From: Chloroflexota bacterium
Lineage (GTDB): Bacteria; Chloroflexota; Dehalococcoidia; Lucifugimonadales; UBA3495
Assembly: GCA_009837355.1 (NCBI GenBank)
Contig: VXTR01000064.1
Location: 1-64,000, forward strand
Length of the DNA stretch: 64,000 nt
Direction: 5' to 3'
Shown here: positions 17,432 to 25,361 of the stretch, one piece after another
Layout: each line of letters opens with the position of its first letter
Position numbering within the stretch: the first letter of the stretch is position 1
Notes under the pieces: model-generated
The model's input: only the letters and a program-made list of their open reading frames with translations
What the model was told of the DNA's origin: nothing
Databases searched by the model: none
Made by a program: the position numbers and the translations under genes

Positions 17432-18736
17432 GTGCTGATCGTACCCGACGCCACGCCCGGACAGCGGCGTTTCTTTTACGGGTGGGTTATCGTAGCCACG
17501 ATGTTCGCCATCAACTTCTCGACGATGGCGACGGGCACGTTGAACTATGGCCTGTTCGTGCTGCCGATGCAGCGGGAGCTGGCGCTGTCCCGGGCTTCTT
17601 TCGGCTGGATGCAGACCACCCGGAGGCTATCGGCCGGAGTGCTCAGCTTCGCGGTGGGGAAACTCATCGACCGCTACGGGGCGCGGGTGTACATCCCGCT
17701 TTCGGCGCTGCTGATTTGCGGTTGCCTGCTGCTGTTCAGCATCAGCAGCCAGGCCTGGCAGTTCATTCTGCTATTCGGAATCATCGGCGCGTCGGGGCTG
17801 GCTGCGCCCAACGGCATCGTCACCTCGGTTCCGGTGGCCAAGTGGTTCGTACGCCAGAGGGGCAAGGCGTTGGCGCTGGCGACGGCCGGGCTGGGCATCG
17901 GCGGGATTATCTTTCTGCCGATTACGCAGTGGCTGATTGACGGACACGGCTGGCGGGGAGCGTGGCAGATGCTGGCGCTGGCCTTCCTGTTGATTTCCCT
18001 GCCGCTAGCCGCGGTATTCCTGCGTCGGCAACCGGAGGACATGGGCCTGTCAGTTGACGGCATCCCGCCCCGACGGGTTCCGGACGATGGTGCCGCGAAT
18101 TCCCCGTCCGTCGGCGGCGACGACGAGCAGATGTGGACGGTTCGGGAAGCGCTGCGCACGGGGACGATGTGGAAACTGGTCTCGGTGTTTGCGCTATCTG
18201 GTATCGCCCAGGGGGGAGCGAGTTTCCACCGTATTCCCTACTTTGTGGAAAAGGCCTACGGCGCGCAGTTGGTGTCCTGGTCGTTTGCTGCTGACGCAGG
18301 GGGAGCGGCGGCGCTGGCCCTGGTATCAGGCTGGCTGGCCGATCGCATTCCCATACGGTTCCTGGCGGTGGCGTCATTCTCGGGCTTCATCGTCGCCATT
18401 CTGCTGATGATATACGTGTCGTCGGCGCAGATGATGTTCCTATCAACCACGGTATTCGGGTGCTCGGTGGGCATCGGGATGATTGTTCACAGCTATATCT
18501 TTGCCGCGTACTATGGGCGCGCGTTCCTGGGAGCGATCCGGGGGATAGTAATGCCCATCAACCTGCTGTCCGCCGGGGTAGGCGCGCCGCTGGTGGGCTA
18601 TCTGCACGACTATACCGGCTCTTACCTGGCGGCGTGGTGGACGCTGTTGGGCATCTACGGGGTGAGCGCGGCGTTGATGCTGACGGCGCTGCCGCCGCGG
18701 CGGGTGTCCGCCCATCCTTCGACAAGCTCAGGATGA
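17432..18736 (+). CDS. MFS transporter (monocarboxylate/oxalate-formate antiporter-like)
   Basis: 434 residues with 12 predicted transmembrane helices. It opens with RRFFYGWVIVATMFAINFS, the FYGW start typical of the monocarboxylate/oxalate-formate group, with a GKLIDRYGAR loop 2-3 motif and a cytoplasmic loop between helices 6 and 7. The start is GTG 17432, 3 bp after the hydrolase stop, so the pair may import and cleave one organic acid. The last codons and stop are supplied by a dispersed repeat (HPSTSSG tail), so the native C-terminus may have been replaced. Confidence 0.85.
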   Translation: MLIVPDATPGQRRFFYGWVIVATMFAINFSTMATGTLNYGLFVLPMQRELALSRASFGWMQTTRRLSAGVLSFAVGKLIDRYGARVYIPLSALLICGCLLLFSISSQAWQFILLFGIIGASGLAAPNGIVTSVPVAKWFVRQRGKALALATAGLGIGGIIFLPITQWLIDGHGWRGAWQMLALAFLLISLPLAAVFLRRQPEDMGLSVDGIPPRRVPDDGAANSPSVGGDDEQMWTVREALRTGTMWKLVSVFALSGIAQGGASFHRIPYFVEKAYGAQLVSWSFAADAGGAAALALVSGWLADRIPIRFLAVASFSGFIVAILLMIYVSSAQMMFLSTTVFGCSVGIGMIVHSYIFAAYYGRAFLGAIRGIVMPINLLSAGVGAPLVGYLHDYTGSYLAAWWTLLGIYGVSAALMLTALPPRRVSAHPSTSSG

Positions 18737-18740
18737 GCGG
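18712..18740. repeat. Dispersed repeat at the 3' end of the MFS gene
   Basis: CATCCTTCGACAAGCTCAGG followed by ATGAGCGG. A variant in inverted orientation (CGCTCATGGTGAGC then TTGTCGAACC) occurs at 37211-37233. The repeat contributes the MFS stop codon. Confidence 0.7.
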
Positions 18741-18746
18741 ACGTGG

Positions 18747-19517
18747 TTAGCGGCCCTGGCCGCGGTCGAGGTAGTCCTGGCCGGAGCCCAAGCCCTCCAG
18801 CGCCAGGCCATAGCCCAGCAGGTCGTGCAACTCGCCTTTGAGCTTGTGAGTCAGCAGGACGCGGGAATAGCGCAGCACCAGCCGAGGCTGTTGGGCCAGT
18901 TGGCGGGCCAGCTCCCAGGCGCGGGGCAAGAGTGCGTCCGATGCCAGCACCTCCGCCACCAGGCCGAGTTCCTGGGCTTTGGCGGCGTCCAGCTGCTGGC
19001 CGGTGAGCAGGAAGTATCGGCCCCGGTTGATGCCCAGCAGCAGGGGGTAGATGATGTGCATACCGTCGCCGGGGGTGAGGCCGCTCATGAAGTGGCCGGA
19101 GTCCTGAAACGTGGTATGGGGAGCGGCCAGCACGATGTCGCTGAGCAGGAGCAGCTCAGAATGTCGCAGGGCCGGGCCGTTGACGGCGGCGATGACGGGC
19201 ACCTCAATGTTGAGCAGGTTGCCCAGGAGGTGCTTGCCCTCCCAGTAGGTGCCGTCCCACTGCTCCGGGGTGCGGCGCGGGACGGTGTCGCTGCTGCCGG
19301 CCGGGCCGGTGAATCCGTCGCCGGCGCCGGTCATGATGATGACCTTGTTGTCCGGGTCGGTTCCCACGGTGTGGAACACTTCGGGCAGTTCGGTGTGCGG
19401 GCCGGCGCCCCACTGCAGGGTGTCGCCGTCGCTATGGAGGGTCATGAGCAGGACGCCGTCGTCACGTTCGAGGCGAGCGTATTGAAATCGGTTTTGGTAA
19501 TCTTCGAGGCGAGCCAT
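18747..19517 (-). CDS. Enoyl-CoA hydratase/isomerase family protein
   Basis: 256 residues starting at ATG 19517, with GGAAGGAG seven nt upstream; the longer frame adds 15 residues. It has the crotonase fold: MTGAGDGFTGPAGSS, then VIAAVNGPALRHSELLLLSDIVLAAPHTTFQD, corresponding to the oxyanion-hole region and the second active-site segment. In typical hydratases this region carries Glu residues after G-A-x-x-G. Here the sequence reads ALRHSELLLL, so the activity may not be hydration and could be decarboxylation or isomerisation. It is transcribed alone, divergently from the ureohydrolase gene. Confidence 0.8.
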   Translation of the reverse strand: MARLEDYQNRFQYARLERDDGVLLMTLHSDGDTLQWGAGPHTELPEVFHTVGTDPDNKVIIMTGAGDGFTGPAGSSDTVPRRTPEQWDGTYWEGKHLLGNLLNIEVPVIAAVNGPALRHSELLLLSDIVLAAPHTTFQDSGHFMSGLTPGDGMHIIYPLLLGINRGRYFLLTGQQLDAAKAQELGLVAEVLASDALLPRAWELARQLAQQPRLVLRYSRVLLTHKLKGELHDLLGYGLALEGLGSGQDYLDRGQGR

Positions 19518-19594
19518 TGCAGTACTCCTTCCGGCGGTGTCGTCGCCGTCAAGTATAATCAATCCGCCGCGCCATTGGCGGCTGAGGAACCCCT

Positions 19595-20587
19595 ATGACC
19601 AGTTCGGACTTCAACATCGGGCCGCAATACCTGGCGGGCGCATCTGCCGGGGACGTAAGCCCACTGGACGCGCGCCCCCGCACCATGTTCCGCGCGCCGC
19701 TATGCACTAACCTGGACGAACTGGACGCTGACGTTGCCTTTATCGGGATGCCTTTTGACCAGGGTACCCTGGGCCGGCCCGGCGCACGCTACGGCCCGGA
19801 CGCTCTGCGCGATGCGCCCCGCGCTTATTCATACCTCGACCCCTTCGGACAGGGCAAAGACGCCGAGGGATTCTTCGACGCCGACGCCGGCGACGAGCTG
19901 CTGAGGGGCGTAATCATGGCGGACTGCGGCAACGTAACCATCGCCGCCTCCGACGTGGCGCACAACTTTGAGCGGCTGGCCGGCGTGGTCGAACGAGTTG
20001 CCGGGCGGGGCGCTTTGCCGGTCATCCTGGGGGGCGACCACGCCATCACCTTTCCGGCGGTGGCCGGACTCTCCCGATTCGCGCCGTTGGACATCGTGCA
20101 CTTTGACGCCCACCTGGATTACACGCATCACTACCACGGGGCGCTGCTGACCCACGGCAGTCCCATCCGCCGCTGCCGGGAACTGGCCCATGTGGCCAAC
20201 ATCACGTCAATCGGCATCCGATCAGTGCGGCGCGCGCCCTACGAGGAAGCGGTCAGCGACGGCAATCGCATCATCACCACCCGGCAGTTCCGCGATTTGG
20301 GCCCGGAGGCGGTGGCCGAAAGCATCCCGGTCGGGCCCAATTTGTACATTACGTTCGATGTGGACGCATTGGACCCGACGCAGGCTCCCGGCACCGGCAC
20401 GCCGGAAGTCGGCGGGCTGCTGTATGAGGAAGCCCGCCGCTGCCTGACCACCCTGGTAGGCCGGGCCAACCTGGTGGCCTTTGACATTGTTGAAGTCGCG
20501 CCGCCCTACGACGTGTCGCAGCTAACGGCACAGATTGCGGCCCGGCTGGTAATGGACATCCTGGCCGCGCGGTTTCCATCGCGGTAA
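19595..20587 (+). CDS. Agmatinase/arginase-family ureohydrolase
   Basis: 330 residues. The binuclear manganese motifs are all present: GGDHAI, DAHLDY, and FDVDALDPTQAPGTGTPEVGG. SIGIRS and HGSPIRRC match the guanidino-substrate pocket of agmatinases (SpeB-like), which release urea from agmatine or a related guanidine. The N-terminal part with FIGMPFDQGTLGRPGARYGPDALR is typical. The exact substrate (agmatine, guanidinobutyrate, guanidinopropionate) is not resolvable here. It starts 78 bp from the divergent crotonase gene. Confidence 0.9.
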   Translation: MTSSDFNIGPQYLAGASAGDVSPLDARPRTMFRAPLCTNLDELDADVAFIGMPFDQGTLGRPGARYGPDALRDAPRAYSYLDPFGQGKDAEGFFDADAGDELLRGVIMADCGNVTIAASDVAHNFERLAGVVERVAGRGALPVILGGDHAITFPAVAGLSRFAPLDIVHFDAHLDYTHHYHGALLTHGSPIRRCRELAHVANITSIGIRSVRRAPYEEAVSDGNRIITTRQFRDLGPEAVAESIPVGPNLYITFDVDALDPTQAPGTGTPEVGGLLYEEARRCLTTLVGRANLVAFDIVEVAPPYDVSQLTAQIAARLVMDILAARFPSR

Positions 20588-20625
20588 CGCGCTAGCAGAG
20601 ACACCAAGGTGTGCAGTTAGCCCGC

Positions 20626-20653
20626 GTAGGGGCGAATGATTATTCGCCCCTAC
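20626..20653. repeat. Dispersed palindromic repeat (GTAGGGGCGAAT type)
   Basis: Perfect inverted repeat GTAGGGGCGAAT-GATT-ATTCGCCCCTAC. A sister copy with a different loop is at 61618-61645. It lies between convergent genes and could act as a bidirectional terminator. Confidence 0.85.
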
Positions 20654-20661
20654 GAAACTGG

Positions 20662-22209
20662 CTAGTCGCCGCGGAGGATGAACTCGGAGACACGCTCGCC
20701 AATCATCATGGTGGTTACGTTGGTGTTGGCGCGGATGCAGTCGGGCATGATGGAAGCGTCAACCACGCGGATGTTCTCCAGGCCGTGCACCTTGCCGTAC
20801 TGGCTTACCACGGCCATGGGGTCGGAGGCCGGCCCCATCTTGCAAGTGCAGGAGATGTGCTGCGCCGTGGACACGTTGCTGCGCAGCCAGTGGTCGAGTG
20901 TGTCGTCGGTTTCCAGGTCTGAGTCCAGAGGCTCGATGCGCTCCTGGATGATGTCCTTGAAGTCGCCGTGTTCGCCGAGGTGCACTGCGATGCGCACGCC
21001 GTCGCGGAGCCGCTTGCGGTCAAACTCTTCCTGCAAGTAGTTGTAATCCAGGTAGGGCTGCTGGTGCGGGTCGGTGGAGTTCAGCTTCAGCTCGCCGGCG
21101 CCCACGGCCAGGTAAATGGACACCGAGGCCCGGATGCCCATGGGTTCCATGCGGTTGCCGCCCCGTATCACCTGCTCGGTGGCGAAGTTGGAGAAAATCA
21201 TAATCATGTCGTTGCGCAGGTGTGAGCCTTCGGCGGTGTACTTCAGGCACAGCTGGATGCGTGGCTTGAACCCGTCAAGCTCGAACCCCGGAACCGTGCG
21301 CCAGGTTACCGGAACGAGCGGGTGGTCGCGGAGGTTCTGACCGACGCCGGGCAGGTCGTGGACGACCGAGAGGCCGAGGCTGCGGAGATGGTCGGCCGGG
21401 CCGACGCCGGAGAGCATGAGCAACTGCGGCGAGGCGATGGCGCCGCCGCTGAGGATAATCTGGTCGGCCTCGACGGTGAATACCTCGCCGCCGCTTTCGA
21501 CCACGACACCGGTGGCCCGGTGGCCGTCGAAGAGGACGCGGTGCACAGTGCAATTGGGGCGCAGCGTGAAGTTCAGGCGGTGGCGAGCCAGGTCGAGGTA
21601 GCCCAGGGCCGTGCTCCAGCGGATACCGTTGGGGTTATTAAACGGCGTGGAGCCGATTCCGGTTGAATCGGGGCTGTTGTGGTCGTCGGTATGGGGAAAG
21701 CCGTACTCCCGGCAAGCGTTGTAGAAGGCGTTCTGAGCCGGCAGCCATTCCTCCCGTTTGAAGCGGCGCGCGATGATGGGGCCATCGTTGCCGTGAAAGT
21801 CGTCGGAGAAGTCGGTATCCGTTTCCAGCCGCCGGAAGCAGCCCAGCAGGTTTTGAAAACTCCACTGGTCGTTGCCCATATCGGCCCAGGTGTCGTAGTC
21901 CTCCGGCACGCCGCGCAGGAACATCTGCCCGTTGATGGCGCTGGAGCCGCCGGTAACCCGCCCCCGAGGCACCATAATATCCGGATTCTCGGCGGTGCCG
22001 TATCCGGTGAACTGCCAGTTGTGGTCGCTGGTCATCACGTCGGTGGCGGTGGCGTAGCCGAACTTAACCTCGTCGGGCAGGCGGTCAAAGTCGGGATAGT
22101 CCGGCCCTGCCTCCAGCAGCAGGACGGAACGGTTGGGGTCTTCGCTCAACCTGGTGGCTACGATGGAACCGGCCGAGCCGGCGCCGATGACGATAACGTC
22201 GTATTTCAC
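20662..22209 (-). CDS. GMC-family FAD oxidoreductase (choline/alcohol dehydrogenase-like)
   Basis: 515 residues. The dinucleotide-binding motif GAGSAGSIVATRLSE is followed by LLLEAGP, and the first GMC signature is around GRVTGGSSAINGQ. The second GMC signature is the SGGAIASPQLLMLSGVGP segment. The C-terminal STAQHISCTCKMG segment supplies the active-site region (His) of the family. It oxidises an alcohol with FAD; the physiological substrate is unknown. The start is GTG 22207-22209 with AAGGAGG upstream. It stands alone, convergent with the ureohydrolase gene. Confidence 0.9.
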   Translation of the reverse strand: MKYDVIVIGAGSAGSIVATRLSEDPNRSVLLLEAGPDYPDFDRLPDEVKFGYATATDVMTSDHNWQFTGYGTAENPDIMVPRGRVTGGSSAINGQMFLRGVPEDYDTWADMGNDQWSFQNLLGCFRRLETDTDFSDDFHGNDGPIIARRFKREEWLPAQNAFYNACREYGFPHTDDHNSPDSTGIGSTPFNNPNGIRWSTALGYLDLARHRLNFTLRPNCTVHRVLFDGHRATGVVVESGGEVFTVEADQIILSGGAIASPQLLMLSGVGPADHLRSLGLSVVHDLPGVGQNLRDHPLVPVTWRTVPGFELDGFKPRIQLCLKYTAEGSHLRNDMIMIFSNFATEQVIRGGNRMEPMGIRASVSIYLAVGAGELKLNSTDPHQQPYLDYNYLQEEFDRKRLRDGVRIAVHLGEHGDFKDIIQERIEPLDSDLETDDTLDHWLRSNVSTAQHISCTCKMGPASDPMAVVSQYGKVHGLENIRVVDASIMPDCIRANTNVTTMMIGERVSEFILRGD

Positions 22210-22304
22210 AATGGGCCTCCTTGCCTTCGCATGGATGTACCCGCCGGAGGCGGACCTGCGGCAGGATCGACAGGTAATGGGATTTTACCCTGATACGGGA
22301 TGAA

Positions 22305-23135
22305 TCAACCGAGGAAAACGCTCAATCCGATTGTAGCAGCGACCGTGAGCGTTGCGCCGGCCCACTGGATAAGGCGCGGGCGTTCACGGTTGATGACGAC
22401 GGCAAGGGCGATGGTGGCGACGGGGTGGGCCGCCGCAATGGGAGCCACGAGGGACACCGGGGCCGATGCGACGCCGAGGTTATATCCAACGTAGCCAGCA
22501 GCATCCAGAATGCCGACCGCTGCCAGCAGAAGCCACCCGCTCCCTCCCACGGGCCATTGTATGGGCAGACGCCTCACGTGAGAGAAAGCGAAAGTTGGGA
22601 TAGTGGACAAGGCCCGCACCACCAACACCGCCAGCATGGGGCCAGCCGCTGCGGTAACTCGGTCGAACAGGGCCATGGCAACCCCGATGCCCAGCATCGT
22701 GCCCAGACCCCAGGGTAGGCCGGAACCAACGTCCGCTCCGGTCAACGGCCCTACCGACAGCAGCAGGATGCCGGCCAGAATCGCCGCCATCAGCGCCAGT
22801 TGCTCCGACGCGACCCGCTCGCCAAAGGCTGCTACCGCAATCAGGATGGTTACGGCCAGCCACGCCGACGCCGCGGAACTCACCACCGTAACCGCGCCCC
22901 GGGCCAACCCGGTGTAATAGACCAGGTAGCCAACGCCCAGAACGGCACCGGTTAGCGGGGCCCAGGTTGCCAGCGCCGGCCAGTCAACACGGAACTCGCC
23001 CGTTGCCAGCTCCGCCGCAACAAAGACTGCCGGCAGGGTCAGGCCAATCAGCTGAGTGAGCAGGGTGGTGCTGACACTGCCGATTCTGCCGGCGGCGGAA
23101 CGGGCCAGGTAGTCGGCGATTCCCCAGGCCAGCAA
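22305..23135 (-). CDS. EamA/DMT-family transporter
   Basis: 276 residues as given, with ten hydrophobic helices arranged as two EamA repeats (first about 1-130, second about 140-276). The first visible start is TTG 23135, but the preceding in-frame codons (GFYWGFSG) look like the family N-terminus, so a non-canonical upstream start is likely and the 5' end is uncertain. Drug/metabolite exporters or sugar/amino-acid permeases are the usual relatives; the substrate is unknown. It is transcribed after the AhpD-like gene and overlaps or adjoins it closely. Confidence 0.8.
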   Translation of the reverse strand: MLAWGIADYLARSAAGRIGSVSTTLLTQLIGLTLPAVFVAAELATGEFRVDWPALATWAPLTGAVLGVGYLVYYTGLARGAVTVVSSAASAWLAVTILIAVAAFGERVASEQLALMAAILAGILLLSVGPLTGADVGSGLPWGLGTMLGIGVAMALFDRVTAAAGPMLAVLVVRALSTIPTFAFSHVRRLPIQWPVGGSGWLLLAAVGILDAAGYVGYNLGVASAPVSLVAPIAAAHPVATIALAVVINRERPRLIQWAGATLTVAATIGLSVFLG

Positions 23136-23194
23136 CCCGGAAAACCCCCAGTAGAACCCTGTTGCGGGAGTGCTGATGCTACCTGTCCGCTGCG

Positions 23195-23746
23195 CTAAAT
23201 GGGCAGTTTGGTTTCGTCCCCGTCTGGAACGTCAATCTCAAAGGAGTTGGCGTTGAAGGCGAGCAGGGAGTAATACCCCATCAGAGTGGTAATCTCGGTG
23301 AGGCTCAACGCGCCGTAATGGTTGATGGCAGCTCGGAAGGTCCCATCGCTCACCCGGTGGTCGTCGAAGAGCTCGTTAACGTAGTTGACGACAATCTGCA
23401 AGTCGTCGGACAGTTGGGGCAAGGGCTTGCCGTCGCGGAGGTTGTCCACGAATTCGTCGCTGATGCCCTGCAGGCGGGCGCGGGCCGCGTGGGCGTGCCA
23501 GATGTACTGGCAGTCCATGTTGCGCGCGGTGAGTATCATCACCAGCTCCTGGACCTGCTTGGGGAGGGAAGATTCGTCGCGCAGGTAGTTGACCAGGTAA
23601 TTGGAGCGTCGGCGCATTTCGGGGCTGTTAATCATGGCCGAGCCGGGGCCGCTGTCCACCACGCCGCCGGAGTTGGCAGTCTCGTGGTCAAAGGCTTCGC
23701 GCAGCTCTTCGGGAACCTGGTCGCGGGTGAGTATAGGTGTTCGCAT
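23195..23746 (-). CDS. Carboxymuconolactone decarboxylase/AhpD-like protein
   Basis: 183 residues from ATG 23746 with GGGAGA upstream; the much longer frame extending to 24553 is antisense to the MFS gene and should not be used. The helical core ELVMILTARNMDCQYIWHAHAARAR matches the family active-site helix. It has one Cys with a W-H-x-H instead of a C-x-x-C, as in 4-carboxymuconolactone decarboxylase-like members rather than peroxide-reducing AhpD. Function not assigned. Confidence 0.8.
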   Translation of the reverse strand: MRTPILTRDQVPEELREAFDHETANSGGVVDSGPGSAMINSPEMRRRSNYLVNYLRDESSLPKQVQELVMILTARNMDCQYIWHAHAARARLQGISDEFVDNLRDGKPLPQLSDDLQIVVNYVNELFDDHRVSDGTFRAAINHYGALSLTEITTLMGYYSLLAFNANSFEIDVPDGDETKLPI

Positions 23747-23840
23747 TGTCTGTCTCCCATTGTGTTTGACGGCATCATAGTCTCGCCTCCGCCGGGTGGC
23801 AAGCGTATCAATATCACGGCAATCATAATAAAATACCTCC

Positions 23841-25358
23841 GTGATTGTTTCATTAGCCGGCAGCCCGCGCTTCAAGTGGTACGCCTTCACCGCCATGGCG
23901 GTGGGCATTTTCGCCTCCGTGGTGGACCACGGCAGCGTGGGCGTAGCGCTGCCTTCTATTGCGACGCACTTCCAGACCGACATCCCCAGCGTGCAGTGGC
24001 TGGTCATCGGCTTTGCCATGACCATCATCGCCCTGCTGCTGCCCATGGGCCGACTGGCGGACCTGATTGGTGCCAAGCGCGTATTCCTGATGGGAGCCGG
24101 GGTGATTATCGCCGGCTCCGTCCTGGCCGGCACGTCAACCGACCTGGCGGTGCTGATCGTCGCGCGCATCGTGCAGGGCGCCGGCGCAGCCATGACCCAG
24201 GGCACGGGCATGGCCATCACCATCGGTGCGTTTCCATCCAGCGAACGGGGCAAGGCAATCGGTCTCATAATGACAATGGTCGGTACCGGAGCGGTGGCCG
24301 GCCCGGCCATGGGCGGGTTCCTGGTGGACGCTTTCGGATGGCGATCGGTGTTCTTCATCACCGTTCCCATCTTCGCGGCCAGCGCCGGGTTGACCGCACT
24401 GGTCCTCCCCGGCGGCAACGAACCACGGAGGGTGCAAGGAGCCAACCACAGCCGGTTCGACTGGCTCGGAGCTTTCCTGTCGTCCAGTGCGCTGCTAGCG
24501 TTGCTGCTGGGCATATCCAACGCGCACCGCACTGGGTGGACTTCGCCGCCCATCCTGGCGGCTTCCTGCGCCTTCGTGGTCCTGCTGGCAGGATTCGTCT
24601 GGTGGGAACTTCGCTATTCCAGCCCCATGCTGGAGTTGCGCCTATTCCGCCGGCGCAACTTCTGCCTGGGAGTTACGGCGAACTACCTGATGTTCATGGG
24701 GAGTTCCGCGGTACTGTTCATGACGCCGTTTTACTTGCAAAACGTGCTGGAGTATTCGCCATCGGTGGCGGGGCTGGCGGTGGTGCCAGGAGCGACGTGC
24801 ATGGCCATCCTGGGGCCGCTCAGCGGCAGGCTTTCGGACCGTTTCGGCTGGCGCAAGTTCACCGTAGCCGGGTTGATGCTTTCCATCACCGGCGTCTTCA
24901 TCCTTTCGCGGCTGAGCGCCGATTCGTCGCTGTTCCACGTGATACCGGCGCTGATGATGACCAGCAGTGGCATGGGAACGTTCTACTCACCAAACTCCAG
25001 CTCCATCCTGAGCGCGGTGGAAAGAGAGAGCCACGGTGTAATATCGGGGTTGGTGAACCTGATTCGCAACGCCGGCAACGTGGTCAGCATTGCCGTCGCC
25101 ACTGCCATAGTAACCGCGACGATGGGATCGCTGGGCTATGAACCCAGCCTGGACGCGGTGCGCAACGGCAGCGCCGAAGGAGTGGGCGCGGCCTTTACGA
25201 TAGGACTAAGATACGCTTTCATTACGATGATGGGATCGCTCCTGCTGGCTCTGTTCCTGTCGGCGTTGCCCACGCATCGGGAGGGACAGGCCAGACCGGC
25301 GCCAACGCCGGCGGAAACCGTTCTGCGCCCGGCCACCGGCCAGGCAGAGGAGAGTTAG
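23841..25358 (+). CDS. MFS transporter, DHA2-type (14 helices)
   Basis: 505 residues with 14 hydrophobic helices and the signatures QWLVIGFAMTIIALLLPMGRLAD and RIVQGAGAAMTQGTGMA of the EmrB/QacA drug-export family, driven by proton motive force. The start is GTG 23841. No ribosome binding site precedes it, and an AT-rich TAATAAAAT box ends about 9 nt upstream, so the mRNA may be leaderless. The TPP-enzyme gene begins 3 bp after the stop, so the two are co-transcribed. Whether it exports a product of that enzyme cannot be told. Confidence 0.85.
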   Translation: MIVSLAGSPRFKWYAFTAMAVGIFASVVDHGSVGVALPSIATHFQTDIPSVQWLVIGFAMTIIALLLPMGRLADLIGAKRVFLMGAGVIIAGSVLAGTSTDLAVLIVARIVQGAGAAMTQGTGMAITIGAFPSSERGKAIGLIMTMVGTGAVAGPAMGGFLVDAFGWRSVFFITVPIFAASAGLTALVLPGGNEPRRVQGANHSRFDWLGAFLSSSALLALLLGISNAHRTGWTSPPILAASCAFVVLLAGFVWWELRYSSPMLELRLFRRRNFCLGVTANYLMFMGSSAVLFMTPFYLQNVLEYSPSVAGLAVVPGATCMAILGPLSGRLSDRFGWRKFTVAGLMLSITGVFILSRLSADSSLFHVIPALMMTSSGMGTFYSPNSSSILSAVERESHGVISGLVNLIRNAGNVVSIAVATAIVTATMGSLGYEPSLDAVRNGSAEGVGAAFTIGLRYAFITMMGSLLLALFLSALPTHREGQARPAPTPAETVLRPATGQAEES

Positions 25359-25361
25359 AGC

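Noticed and set aside
23195..24553. A 452-codon minus-strand frame ending in the AhpD-like protein
   Set aside because: Only the last 183 residues are family-like; the upstream part is antisense to the DHA2 transporter. A good start is at 23746.
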